This document shows positions 34,995 to 43,452 of a stretch of DNA of 64,000 nt, piece by piece (within the stretch, counting starts at the first letter, position 1; every line of letters starts with the position of its first letter). The stretch is from Micromonospora luteifusca (lineage in GTDB: Bacteria; Actinomycetota; Actinomycetes; Mycobacteriales; Micromonosporaceae). The DNA lies in contig NZ_JAFBBP010000001.1 of NCBI RefSeq assembly GCF_016907275.1, positions 3,400,001 to 3,464,000 on the forward strand, in the 5' to 3' direction. Below the pieces are notes generated by a model that was given only the letters and a program-made list of their open reading frames with translations, was not told the origin of the DNA and searched no databases. The position numbers were made by a program, and so were the translations under genes.

Positions 34995-35894
34995 GTGGTC
35001 GACCGGTTTGCGACGGCGATCGCCGGGAAGTCGGTACCCGTGCGAGCACTTTTGACGAAAGTTGAGCAGGACGCGCGGCTGGACCGCGCGGGTGACCGGT
35101 TGCAGAAGGCGGTCCTGGGCACGCTGCGTCCGCGGCGGTTGCGAGACCTGTTGCATGGGGTGACCCTCGGGCATCCGCTGCATCCGGCGATGGTGCAGGT
35201 GCCGGTCGGCGCGTGGATCAGCGCCGCGGTGCTGGACCTCATGCCCGGGCAACGCCGACCCGCGACCATGCTTGTCGGCCTGGGCACCGCCAGCGCGGTG
35301 CCGGCGGCAATCGCCGGGCTGAACGACTGGGCGGCACTCGCCCGGGATCAGCGCCGGGTCGGCCTGGTGCACGCCGCCGCCAACACCGTCGGCTTGACGC
35401 TGTACGCCGGGTCACTGGCCGCGCGGCTGTCCGGTCGGCACGGCGTCGGCCGAGCCCTCGGGTTCCTCGGGCTCTCCACCGTCAGCCTGGGGGCGTACAT
35501 CGGGGGGCACCTCGCGTACAAGCAGGGGGCGCAGGTCAACCAGAGCATCTCCGAGTTGCGTCGGATGACCGACGGCTGGCACTCGCTGGCCGACATGGCG
35601 ACGCTGCCGCAGCGCACCCTGATCACCCGCGAGGTGGACGACGACATCTCGGTGATCCTCTACCGGCACGGTGACGAGGTCACCGTCATGCTGGAGCGCT
35701 GCCCGCACCAGAGCGGGCCGCTCGGCGAGGGCGAGGTGCAGGAGATCGACGGCCACGCGTGCGTGGTCTGCCCGTGGCACGGCAGCGCGTTCCGGCTGAA
35801 CGGCGGCGAGGTCGTGCAGGGACCGTCCGGCAACGACCAGCAGATCCTGCCCACCAGAATCCAGAACGGCGTGCTCCAGACCCGCCTGCCCTGA
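34995..35894 (+). CDS. DUF2231-Rieske 2Fe-2S membrane protein
   Basis: 299 residues from a GTG at 34995 behind GGCAGG. The N-terminal half (about 45-190) is a DUF2231 membrane domain with about four helices; it includes GHPLHPAMVQVPVGAW. The C-terminal Rieske domain has the cluster ligands CPH (box 1) and CPWH (box 2), 23 residues apart. It probably transfers electrons at the membrane; the partner is not in the window. Length and fusion order match other actinobacterial DUF2231-Rieske proteins. Confidence 0.93.
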   Translation: MVDRFATAIAGKSVPVRALLTKVEQDARLDRAGDRLQKAVLGTLRPRRLRDLLHGVTLGHPLHPAMVQVPVGAWISAAVLDLMPGQRRPATMLVGLGTASAVPAAIAGLNDWAALARDQRRVGLVHAAANTVGLTLYAGSLAARLSGRHGVGRALGFLGLSTVSLGAYIGGHLAYKQGAQVNQSISELRRMTDGWHSLADMATLPQRTLITREVDDDISVILYRHGDEVTVMLERCPHQSGPLGEGEVQEIDGHACVVCPWHGSAFRLNGGEVVQGPSGNDQQILPTRIQNGVLQTRLP

Positions 35895-35961
35895 CACCCG
35901 TGCTCTGACACCCGTGCTCTGACGTCCGCGCTCTGATGGCTCGCGCTCTGATGCCCGCGCC
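35891..35961. repeat. 14-bp tandem repeat, about five copies, with unit stop codon
   Basis: CTGACACCCGTGCT occurs twice exactly (35891, 35905), then degraded copies to 35961. The first copy contains the TGA that ends the Rieske gene. The pattern resembles the 26-bp array at 17868, where the stop also lies in the repeat. Confidence 0.8.
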
Positions 35962-36044
35962 TCATGGTCCGCGCGCCGGGTGCCATCGGCGTCGTGACCT
36001 GACCCGACGCCGGATGCCCGGCATTCGGAGGCGATGTTGCTGAT

Positions 36045-36092
36045 GAGCGATATGACTGTGGGGAATATCTATACCTCAGAGTCATAACGCTC
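36045..36092. repeat. imperfect hairpin in the 35.9-36.2 kb spacer
   Basis: GAGCGATATGACT / AGTCATAACGCTC (one mismatch), with a partly paired AT-rich interior. It lies 108 bp from the LysM gene stop, on the strand where that transcript would end. It may be a terminator or a dispersed palindromic element. The rest of 35962-36200 shows no gene. Confidence 0.55.
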
Positions 36093-36200
36093 TCCGGGCA
36101 CCTTGCCCCGGGGTCGCCTCCGCCGAGTCCGGTGCCGGAGCGGTTCAGCCGAGTCCGCCCCCGTGGGCGGCGGAGACCAGATCGAGCCGGGTGGCACGGA

Positions 36201-37664
36201 TCAGCTGCGTCGGTGTCTGCCTACCGGCGGTCCGTCCGGTACCGAGTCCAGGCCATGCCCGCCGTCGAGCAGCCCGCCTTCAGCACTGTCGTCCGCCCAA
36301 CTGTCGTCATCACCCCATCCCGAGGTCCCGGCCGGCACCATTCCGCCGCCGCCGGGGAATGCCATTCCGCCGCCGGGAGCCGCCAATCCGCCGCTGCCGG
36401 GGGTTGTCATTCCACCGCCGGTGGGCGCCGTGCCGCTACCGCTCGGTGCCGTGCCCGTGCCGGTCGGTGCCGTGCCGTCGGTGCCCCGGCTCGTGGTGCC
36501 GCCAGCCCGGCCGGTGTTCGCGCCAACCTGGCCGGTGTTCCCGCTGGTGCTCCAGGCCGTACCGCCCTGCGGCCTGCCAGAGGCAACTGCCAACCGGGGA
36601 GCTGCCGACCGGGGTGCCGCCCCGGCGGTTGCGGGGCGGCGGCGAAGCCCCAGCACAGCACCGATCTGGGCGCCGACAATGCTCGCCACGGCCAGCACGG
36701 CGGAGACCGCCAGCGGTCGGTTCACCCGGTCCTCCGTGCCTGCTCGGGCTGCGCCGACGGTCATTGCTGGTGGTTGGCCTGCTGGCTCCGTACCGCTGGG
36801 TGGTGCCGGGTCCACCCGCTCCGGTGCGGCCCGTTCGGGCGCCGGCCGGGGCGGCGGGGGCTTGGGCGCCGCCGGCCGGTCGACCAGCCGGCCGGTGGCG
36901 TGCCGCCGGGCCCCCTGGTCGGCCGCTTCCGTGGGCAGTCGGAGTAGCTGCCCGGGGCGGATCCGGTCCGGGTCGTCGAGCTGGTTCAGTTCGGCGAGCT
37001 GTCGGTAGTCGCCGAACTCGTCCAGGTAACGCTCGGCCACCTCGCCGAGGTAGTCACCCCGCGCCACCCGGTACACCGGTGCGGCCTCGTCGTTCGCTGC
37101 CGGGGAGCCACCGGGTGCGGCGAACTCCGTCCCGGCCAAGTCGAGTGGCCCGCTGTGGGCCAACGGGGCCGCCGTGTCGGGTGTCGTGCTCACGCGGTTC
37201 GGCGCGGCCAGGGTGGCGACGGCCGGTGCGCTCGGACTCGCGTACGCCGGGACGCCGTAGACCGCCGCGGCGCTGGCGGCGGCCGGGCTGGCGGCGAGGA
37301 TCAGCGCGACCGAGCCGACCAGTGCGGCGGCGGCCTTCTGCTGGCGGCTCATCCCGGGCAGCTTCGGCGCCGGCCGGCGCAGGCTCTGTGCCCCCAACTC
37401 GACGAGGACGGAGAAGGCGAACGTGGCCCAGCCGAACCAGCCGGCCACGGCCAGTGCCCGCAGGAAGAGCTGACCGTCGTCCCGGCTGGTCAACGCGGTG
37501 CCCACCTCGCTGATCGTGGGCAGATGGTCAGGCAGCGGATTGCCAGCGAAGGCCAGCAGCGCGATCGGCGCGCCAACCAGCAGCGCGCACAGCACGGCCA
37601 GCGCGCCGATGCCGGTGAGGATCCGTCCGGTCCGCCGTACGACGGACCCACCAGAGACGGGCAT
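36201..37664 (-). CDS. LysM-domain membrane protein of the Tad locus
   Basis: 487 residues. About residues 14-42, 72-92 and 112-135 are hydrophobic (first is the start region). A single LysM domain (YRVARGDYLGEVAERYLDEFGDYRQLAELNQ...IRPGQLLRLP) spans about 200-252, then a Pro-rich segment, a fourth membrane helix (about 330-350) and a long Gly/Thr/Ala-rich tail. LysM binds peptidoglycan or similar polymer. Found at the end of actinobacterial Tad-type clusters, it may anchor or regulate the assembly machine. Function is inferred from position. Start GTG/ATG not distinguished beyond the ATG at 37664. Confidence 0.82.
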   Translation of the reverse strand: MPVSGGSVVRRTGRILTGIGALAVLCALLVGAPIALLAFAGNPLPDHLPTISEVGTALTSRDDGQLFLRALAVAGWFGWATFAFSVLVELGAQSLRRPAPKLPGMSRQQKAAAALVGSVALILAASPAAASAAAVYGVPAYASPSAPAVATLAAPNRVSTTPDTAAPLAHSGPLDLAGTEFAAPGGSPAANDEAAPVYRVARGDYLGEVAERYLDEFGDYRQLAELNQLDDPDRIRPGQLLRLPTEAADQGARRHATGRLVDRPAAPKPPPPRPAPERAAPERVDPAPPSGTEPAGQPPAMTVGAARAGTEDRVNRPLAVSAVLAVASIVGAQIGAVLGLRRRPATAGAAPRSAAPRLAVASGRPQGGTAWSTSGNTGQVGANTGRAGGTTSRGTDGTAPTGTGTAPSGSGTAPTGGGMTTPGSGGLAAPGGGMAFPGGGGMVPAGTSGWGDDDSWADDSAEGGLLDGGHGLDSVPDGPPVGRHRRS

Positions 37665-37678
37665 GGCTGCCTTCCTTC

Positions 37679-38137
37679 CTACGGTGTTGCTGCTGCCGTG
37701 ATGGCCCGCGCGGTCGCCTCGCCGGTGACGGTGACCGTCTCGGCTCGGACGAACGGCGCGAGCATCGAGCGGCGGTAGGTGATCTGGACGGTGACCCGGA
37801 TCAGGGTTTCCCCGGCGACCTCGGGGAAGCTCACGGTGTGGCCGGCGGTGCCAGCGGCGGCGTCCAGGTAGTTGTCGACCGCCACGAGGGCGGCGGCCTC
37901 GTCGATCCGCGTCGGCCTGCCCTCGATCGCGGTGGCCCGGTCAATGGCCTGGCCACCGGCGCGGGCAGCCTCGGCGGCCAGATTCTCGGCACGTTGCAGG
38001 GTGCGTAGCTGCCCGGCGCCGTCGAAGGTGAGGCCCACGATGGCGAGTACGCCGATCATCGTTATCGCCAGGAAGATGCTCACCCGGCCGTGATCGCCCC
38101 GGTAGGGGCTCTGGACAGTCGGGATGGTGGCGGTCAT
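37679..38137 (-). CDS. TadG-like pseudopilin
   Basis: 152 residues. GDHGRVSIFLAITMIGVLAIVGLTFDGAG near residue 15 is a Tad-type N-terminus: a charged residue, Gly at the cleavage position, and a hydrophobic stretch. The rest has a TadE/TadG-like pattern ending in paired beta-strands. It overlaps the next upstream gene by 4 bp (ATGA). Probably a minor component placed at the pilus base or tip. Confidence 0.8.
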   Translation of the reverse strand: MTATIPTVQSPYRGDHGRVSIFLAITMIGVLAIVGLTFDGAGQLRTLQRAENLAAEAARAGGQAIDRATAIEGRPTRIDEAAALVAVDNYLDAAAGTAGHTVSFPEVAGETLIRVTVQITYRRSMLAPFVRAETVTVTGEATARAITAAATP

Positions 38138-38601
38138 TGCCGGCCCCGGTAGCGGTCCAGCGGTGAGGTGAATTCCGCGGTGATCTGCTTCTCGCTCGGC
38201 ATACCGGGCAGGACGTCGAGTGCGATGTCCCTGAGCGACACCAGACAGGTGATCGTCACCGTCACCGTGGCGTCGTCGCCGACCTTGCTGCTGAACGCTT
38301 GGTCGAAGGTGGTGTCGACGCCGGCCACCGAGCCGGTCAACTCCGGTTCGAGGTCGTTGGTGCAGGCCAGTCCGCGCCAGTCCAACTGTTTCTGGGCGGC
38401 CTCCAGCGCCTCGTCTCGGGCCGTGCCCGAGTTGCGGGAGATCGAGGCGGCGCGAGCGGCGTCGTGGGCCGCGGTTTCGACCGCCTCCGCCGCCACCGCG
38501 GTACGCCCTACCACGCCGGCCAGCACCATCAGCGCGATGAACGCGGGCGCGAGCACAGCCACCTCGATGGAGACCGAGCCCCGCTCGGCGGTGCGCGTCA
38601 T
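38134..38601 (-). CDS. TadE-family pseudopilin
   Basis: 155 residues from the ATG at 38601. AERGSVSIEVAVLAPAFIALMVLAG near the N-terminus: Gly before the cleavage site and Glu at +5 of the hydrophobic helix, the prepilin-type signature. Two cysteines (CTNDLEPEL; ITCLVSL) could form a disulfide. Overlaps both neighbours by 4 bp. Confidence 0.88.
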   Translation of the reverse strand: MTRTAERGSVSIEVAVLAPAFIALMVLAGVVGRTAVAAEAVETAAHDAARAASISRNSGTARDEALEAAQKQLDWRGLACTNDLEPELTGSVAGVDTTFDQAFSSKVGDDATVTVTITCLVSLRDIALDVLPGMPSEKQITAEFTSPLDRYRGRQ

Positions 38602-39041
38602 GGCGGGGTCAGCCTCTCCACCGTCCCGTGGGCGGTCTGCTGCACCGCGAAGTCCACGCCCGGAATCACCGACAGAGACCGGCCGCGCACGGTGCAGGTC
38701 ACGTCGGTGTCGTCGATGGCGCAGGTGGGGCGCGTCGTCTGCCAGCCCACCAGCCAGCCGCCGGCGGCATTCAGGAACCGGGTGGCGCGGTCCACCCCGG
38801 CACCGTTGCGCGCCTGGTACGGCCGCTGTGCGTTGACGCCGCTCTGCGCGGCGTTCAACGCGGTCGAGCGGGCGAGGAAGACAGCCGCGATCTGGACCGA
38901 GGCGAAGAGCAGCACCAGGATCAGCGGCATCAGCACGGCCAACTCCACCGGGTTGGCACCTCGTTCCCGGTCGCCGCCCGCGAGGCGGCGCCGGGCGGCG
39001 CTGACCGTCCGGTGCCACCTCGGGTACGTGGCTCGGCTCAT
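38598..39041 (-). CDS. TadE-family pseudopilin
   Basis: 147 residues. ERGANPVELAVLMPLILVLLFASVQ, about residues 26-50, has the prepilin cut site (Gly) and Glu+5-like position; a basic tail of ~25 residues precedes it. Two cysteines lie in the C-terminal half (CAIDDTDVTC), a likely disulfide. Overlaps the downstream TadE gene by 4 bp. Confidence 0.88.
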   Translation of the reverse strand: MSRATYPRWHRTVSAARRRLAGGDRERGANPVELAVLMPLILVLLFASVQIAAVFLARSTALNAAQSGVNAQRPYQARNGAGVDRATRFLNAAGGWLVGWQTTRPTCAIDDTDVTCTVRGRSLSVIPGVDFAVQQTAHGTVERLTPP

Positions 39042-39049
39042 GCCGGCTG

Positions 39050-39256
39050 CTACGGGACCGGGTTCGTGAAGGTCGGGATGTTGGTCATCCAGCTGTTGGC
39101 CCGGTTCAGGGCCAGGCCGGTGACGACCGTCGCCACGAAGACCAGCCCGAAGATGATCACTGCGGTGGGTACCGGGCTGTCGCCACGCTCGCCGTCACGG
39201 CGCAGCTCGACCAGGCGCGTCGTCAGCACGACGTGCAGATAGCTGAGGATGGACAT
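39050..39256 (-). CDS. small pilin-like protein of the Tad locus
   Basis: 68 residues: a short N-terminus, a charged LRRDGERGDSP stretch, then a ~25-residue hydrophobic helix (VPTAVIIFGLVFVATVVTGLAL) and a short tail. The size and layout match Flp-type major pilins, but the usual Glu-Tyr after the cleavage Gly is missing (GDSPVPTAV). It is the most likely pilus subunit gene here, or a truncated/diverged pseudopilin. Located between TadC and the TadE genes. Confidence 0.7.
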   Translation of the reverse strand: MSILSYLHVVLTTRLVELRRDGERGDSPVPTAVIIFGLVFVATVVTGLALNRANSWMTNIPTFTNPVP

Positions 39257-39280
39257 GGCGTGCTCCTTCAGGAGAGGGGG

Positions 39281-40156
39281 TCAGATGCGGGCGATGAACG
39301 GATAGACGACGAAGCCGAGCAGCACGAAGACGAGCAGTGCGCCCGGGATGTCGAGACGGCTGGTCACCCCCTCGGCGCGGGCGAGGTTGTCGGTGCGGAT
39401 CTGGTCGCGTAGCGAGTCGGCCCGGCTGCGCAGGGTCTCGTGTACCTGCGCACCCTCGCTGCCGGAGGAGCGCATGATCGCGCCCACGTCGCCCAACTCC
39501 GGAATGCCGATCTTGTCGGCGAGGTCGCGCAGCTCGTCCCAGGGCGCGTGCATCTGCATCTGGGCGATCCGTAACGACTCCTGAAGCCGGTCGAACACCC
39601 AGCCGTCGCAGACCGCCGCGGCGCGCTCAAGTGACTGCACCGGTCCGTGTGCGGCGGAGAGCTGCAACGCCACCAGGTCGAGGTAGGTGCAGACGGCCTG
39701 ACGGAACTCGTCCCGGGCGGCGTCGGCCTTGGTCAGCACGGCCCGGTGCGCCAGCAACCCGCCCATCAGCGCCAGGCCCAGGCTGCCGAGCACCGGCACG
39801 ACGAGCGGGAACGAGATGCCGAGCGCCAGCAGCGCCACCCCGAGCAGGGTCGGCGTGGCCAGCCCGATCAGCGCGGAGAGCAGCACCGACAACGCGTACT
39901 GCTCGGGGGTCTGGCCGATCAGGGCGAGCTGCCGGTGCGGCGGACGCAGCCAGCGCGACAACCCGCTCAGCCAGTCCAGCCGGCGGGATGCGGAAGTGGC
40001 GACCCGACCGCCGATACCCGGCGGCTGGTGCAGTCGGCGCAGCGCCGGCCCGAGCGCCGGCGTCGCCGGCACCATCTCCCGGATCACCAGAAACACGCCG
40101 AACCCGATCCCGGCACCACCACAAACCGCGATCGCCAACTGCCAGTTCACGATCAT
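39281..40156 (-). CDS. tadC: TadC-like type II secretion F-domain protein
   Basis: 291 residues. N-terminal hydrophobic helix, then one or two helices near 90-135 and a cytoplasmic T2SSF domain (about 140-265, with ELRDLADKIGIPELGDVGAIMRSS), ending in a membrane helix. With TadB it forms the inner-membrane platform that couples TadA to pilin assembly. Confidence 0.9.
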   Translation of the reverse strand: MIVNWQLAIAVCGGAGIGFGVFLVIREMVPATPALGPALRRLHQPPGIGGRVATSASRRLDWLSGLSRWLRPPHRQLALIGQTPEQYALSVLLSALIGLATPTLLGVALLALGISFPLVVPVLGSLGLALMGGLLAHRAVLTKADAARDEFRQAVCTYLDLVALQLSAAHGPVQSLERAAAVCDGWVFDRLQESLRIAQMQMHAPWDELRDLADKIGIPELGDVGAIMRSSGSEGAQVHETLRSRADSLRDQIRTDNLARAEGVTSRLDIPGALLVFVLLGFVVYPFIARI

Positions 40157-40211
40157 GGGAGCCGCCTTTCGTTCGCGACTGCGGGGCTCCGCTGCGCTGC
40201 ACTCCTCGCCC

Positions 40212-41114
40212 TCACGCGATCACCTCGTTGGGGTCGGGCGCCGGCAGGAACCGGGCCGGCCGCTGCGGCTGACTCATCGACCGCACCCAGGCCAGCAGGC
40301 CGATGAATGCGGCGCCGAGGGCGGCCATCACCACCTGACCCACCGGCGTTCCGTACGGCTTGATGTACTCGGTGTTGAGCAGCCCGTACGCCAGGGTCGC
40401 CAGGGTCATTCCGGTGAGGAAGCGGACCGCGAACCGGGGTTGTGTGCGTTTGGCCTCGATCTCCCGACGGGTGGCCACCTCGGCGGACGCCGCGCCAGCG
40501 ATCGAGCCGAGCACGTCACCCAGCCGTTCACCCCGGTCCGAGAGGTGCAGGATCAGCGCCGCGACCACCTGGTCGCAGACCGGGTCGGCGATCTCGTCGG
40601 CGAACGCCAGCAGCGCGGAGCGGGCCGTCCAGCCGGCCTGCAGGCGGGCGGCGAGCAGGCGTACCTCGTCCTCGACGCCGGGTGGCACGCTGCCGATCGT
40701 GCCGATGATCGACTGTTGGAGGCCCTGCCCGGTGCCGGAGACGTCCTTGAGCCGGCGGGTCCACTCGCCCACCGCCTCGATCCGGGCGATCGCCTTCTGC
40801 TCGGCCTTGCCGACTCCGAACAGCCACGGGGCGCCGGGCACCGCCACCGCCACCAGCAGGCCCACCACCGGCAGCCCCGTCAGCAGGAAAGCCAACGCAC
40901 CAGCGACCAGCGCGGCGACCAGCAGAGCCTGGTAGGCCCGCTGCTCCGCCGGGGTGGCGCCCGGCCCGCGCCACAGCCGACCAAGGCCCGGCCCGCGACC
41001 TGGGCGCGGCCCAGGAGGGCGTCGGGTGCCGACCAGCGCTACCAGGGCCAGCAGCAGCCCGGCCACACAGGCGGCCCCGGAGACCACCGCGATCAACTCC
41101 AGGCTGCCCAGCAT
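40212..41114 (-). CDS. tadB: TadB-like type II secretion F-domain protein
   Basis: 300 residues. N-terminal membrane helix (about 5-25), a Pro/Arg-rich loop, two helices (about 65-105), a T2SSF domain (about 105-235; GEWTRRLKDVSGTGQGLQQSI) and two helices near the C-terminus. It is 4 bp after the TadA stop. Partner of TadC. Confidence 0.92.
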   Translation of the reverse strand: MLGSLELIAVVSGAACVAGLLLALVALVGTRRPPGPRPGRGPGLGRLWRGPGATPAEQRAYQALLVAALVAGALAFLLTGLPVVGLLVAVAVPGAPWLFGVGKAEQKAIARIEAVGEWTRRLKDVSGTGQGLQQSIIGTIGSVPPGVEDEVRLLAARLQAGWTARSALLAFADEIADPVCDQVVAALILHLSDRGERLGDVLGSIAGAASAEVATRREIEAKRTQPRFAVRFLTGMTLATLAYGLLNTEYIKPYGTPVGQVVMAALGAAFIGLLAWVRSMSQPQRPARFLPAPDPNEVIA

Positions 41115-41118
41115 CAGG

Positions 41119-42660
41119 TCACCGCCGGGCCAGTCGGGTCTGTCGGGGCCGCCGCCAGGCGCCGGTGCCGGCCTCGATCCACCGGGTCAGCAGCCGCGCG
41201 TCGTAACCCACTCTCATCAACTGGTCGCGGACCCGCTCCGGCAGGTGCCGGGGGACCGCACGACCGTCGGGGCCGGGCCCGAAGACCGTGGTGGTGGTGA
41301 TGCGACCGGCTTCGCCGGCCCCGATCACCTCCTCCACATGCGACACGAACCGGTGTTTACGCCCACCGATGGCGGTCTCGTCCTCGACGGTGACGTAGAC
41401 GATCAGGTCGAGGGCGTTGCCGGCCATGCGGCGGGCCTGGTCGACGGTCATCTCGCGGCCGTGCGCCAACGCCAGTTCGACGATCCGTTCACCCACCCCG
41501 GCAGCCGTGCGGGCGTGGATGGTGCACATCGAACCCCGGCTGGTGGTCATCGCTTGGAGCATCGGCACGATCTCCCGGGACCGCACCTCGCCCACGATGA
41601 TCCGCAGTACGCCCATCCGTAGCGACAGGGGGATCAGGTCGGCGATGGTCACCTCGCCGGCTGGACGGCCGTCGAAGCCGCGTTCGCCGTGCCCCTCCCG
41701 GGCCTCGAAGCTCATCACCGCCCGGTGCCGCTCACGGCGACGGGCCGGCAGCAACTCCCGGCTCTCCTCCAGCAGCACGTACGGCTCGTCGGGCGGGATC
41801 TCGTTCATCAGCGCCCGGATGATCGTGGTCTTTCCGGCACCGGCCAGGCCGGCGACCATGATGTTCAGCCCGGCGCGCATCGCCGCGCGGAGAAAGTCGC
41901 GCAGCAGCGGGTCGATCATCTCGTCCAGGTCAGCCCGGGTGCCCGCGACGTCGTCGAGGCTCACGTCCAGGGTGTTGTGCTTCCGGATCACCGCGTACGG
42001 GCGGTGGCTGACCAGGAACACCGCAGCCAGTCGGCTGCCGTCGGGCAGTTGCAGGTCGAGGGTGGGCTTCACGGTCGACAGGGACCGCTCGGTCGCGCCC
42101 GCCCGCCGGGCCGCCGCCTGGAGGATCTCCACCAGTTCGGCGTCGCTGTCGGCGATCGGCTCGGCCCAGTCCACTCCGCCGCCGTGCCGGGTGATGCGTA
42201 CCTGGTCGCAGCCGAGAATGTGCACCTCCTCGATGGTGTCGTCGACCAGCAGTGTCTGTAGCCGGCCGAGCCCGACCAGCTCGGCGGTCACCTGGTCGAG
42301 CAGCAGGCGTTCCTCACCGGAGGCCATCGGGGTGCCGGCCCGGCGTACCGCGTCCGCGTACTCGGCGACGACCGTGACGGCCAGGCGGGCCCGTTCGGTG
42401 TCCTCTTCGTCGACGGTGAACTCCCGGCCGCGCTGCCACAGGGTGAGCCGTTCGGTGAGTTCCCGGCGCAGCTCCCGCACCACCTGGAAGTCCATCCGGG
42501 GCCGGGGCGACGACTCCGACGGCGGCGTGGCCCAGGGTGTCGGGTGTGGCATCGGCACGGACTGGTCGTGCCGGCCGTTCGGCACGGCCAGTGGGGGCGA
42601 AGTCGAGGTGGCACTCGGGGGCTGTTGGCGCGGGTCCGTGGAGACCGGCTCAAACCGCAT
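41119..42660 (-). CDS. tadA: TadA (CpaF) pilus assembly ATPase
   Basis: 513 residues. N-terminal helical domain after a Pro/Ser-rich ~55-residue extension, then the VirB11/GspE-type ATPase core. Walker A is GLAGAGKTT (about 270-278), the Asp box follows at PYVLLEESREL, and the Walker B/His box region includes LRIIVGEVRSREIVPMLQAM and STIHA-like SMCTIHARTAAG. It powers pilus assembly by ATP hydrolysis. It overlaps the TadZ-like gene by 11 bp, indicating coupled translation. Confidence 0.95.
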   Translation of the reverse strand: MRFEPVSTDPRQQPPSATSTSPPLAVPNGRHDQSVPMPHPTPWATPPSESSPRPRMDFQVVRELRRELTERLTLWQRGREFTVDEEDTERARLAVTVVAEYADAVRRAGTPMASGEERLLLDQVTAELVGLGRLQTLLVDDTIEEVHILGCDQVRITRHGGGVDWAEPIADSDAELVEILQAAARRAGATERSLSTVKPTLDLQLPDGSRLAAVFLVSHRPYAVIRKHNTLDVSLDDVAGTRADLDEMIDPLLRDFLRAAMRAGLNIMVAGLAGAGKTTIIRALMNEIPPDEPYVLLEESRELLPARRRERHRAVMSFEAREGHGERGFDGRPAGEVTIADLIPLSLRMGVLRIIVGEVRSREIVPMLQAMTTSRGSMCTIHARTAAGVGERIVELALAHGREMTVDQARRMAGNALDLIVYVTVEDETAIGGRKHRFVSHVEEVIGAGEAGRITTTTVFGPGPDGRAVPRHLPERVRDQLMRVGYDARLLTRWIEAGTGAWRRPRQTRLARR

Positions 42661-43450
42661 CCGGCACCCCCTGCTGCACAGGCCACGCCAGCCGGGCCTG
42701 CCGCCGCTCCAGCAGCGCCCCGAGCGGCACCTCCAGCGCGGCTGCCGCGCGCATCAGCGGCCGTCCGGTCCGCACGGTCCCACCCAGGGCGAGCACCCCG
42801 GCGGTACGCGGGTCGTGCGGCAGCCGTGCGATCACCGGCAGTTTCAGGGCACGACTGATCTCGGCTCGCCCGTGGCCGCCACCGACCAGCAGCAGCCGCA
42901 GTGTGCCCGGCGGCACCCGGTGCTCGGCGAAGTCCCGTTCGATCGCGGTGACCACCGCACGGGTGCCGGAGAGGTCCGGCAGTTGCGCCCGGGTCACCAG
43001 CAGCACCACGGAGGCGGCTCGCAGCAGCGGCCACGGTGGTCCGGTCACGTGCAGCCGGCCGCAGTCGACCAGCACGTCGTAGCCGGGGGTGCCGCGGTCC
43101 AGGGCGTTGAAGTAGTCGGCGAACCGCTGCCAGAGCGGGGTGACGCTGCCACCCTGGGTCGGGTCGACGAGCCCGGGCAGCAGCAGTCGTTCCCGGCGGG
43201 GTGCGTCCAGGTCGACGAGCTGCGACCAGAACGCGGTCTCCAGGTTGCCATCGCGTAGCTCCCCGACGGCCAGCTCGCCGATCCCGCGCGGGCCTTCCAA
43301 CTGGCCGCCGAGGTAGCCGGCGAGGATCGAGCCGCCGGCCGGGTCGCATTCGGCGAGCACCAGTCGTCGGTGCCAGGCCAGCGCGCAGGCCAGCGCCGAG
43401 GTCGTGACGCCGGGCGAACCCTTCGCGGACACCAGCGCGATGATCGCCAT
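42650..43450 (-). CDS. TadZ/CpaE-like ParA-type ATPase
   Basis: 266 residues. Deviant Walker A KGSPGVTTSALACALA at residue 10, then AECDPAGGSILAGYL (switch region) and a CGRLHV segment in place of the DTPP box. This is the MinD/ParA-like fold used in Tad systems to place the assembly machine. The loop has GSPGVTT (no second Lys), so ATP binding may be altered from classical ParA. Located upstream of TadA, as in other actinobacterial Tad loci. Confidence 0.85.
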   Translation of the reverse strand: MAIIALVSAKGSPGVTTSALACALAWHRRLVLAECDPAGGSILAGYLGGQLEGPRGIGELAVGELRDGNLETAFWSQLVDLDAPRRERLLLPGLVDPTQGGSVTPLWQRFADYFNALDRGTPGYDVLVDCGRLHVTGPPWPLLRAASVVLLVTRAQLPDLSGTRAVVTAIERDFAEHRVPPGTLRLLLVGGGHGRAEISRALKLPVIARLPHDPRTAGVLALGGTVRTGRPLMRAAAALEVPLGALLERRQARLAWPVQQGVPDAV

Positions 43451-43452
43451 GC

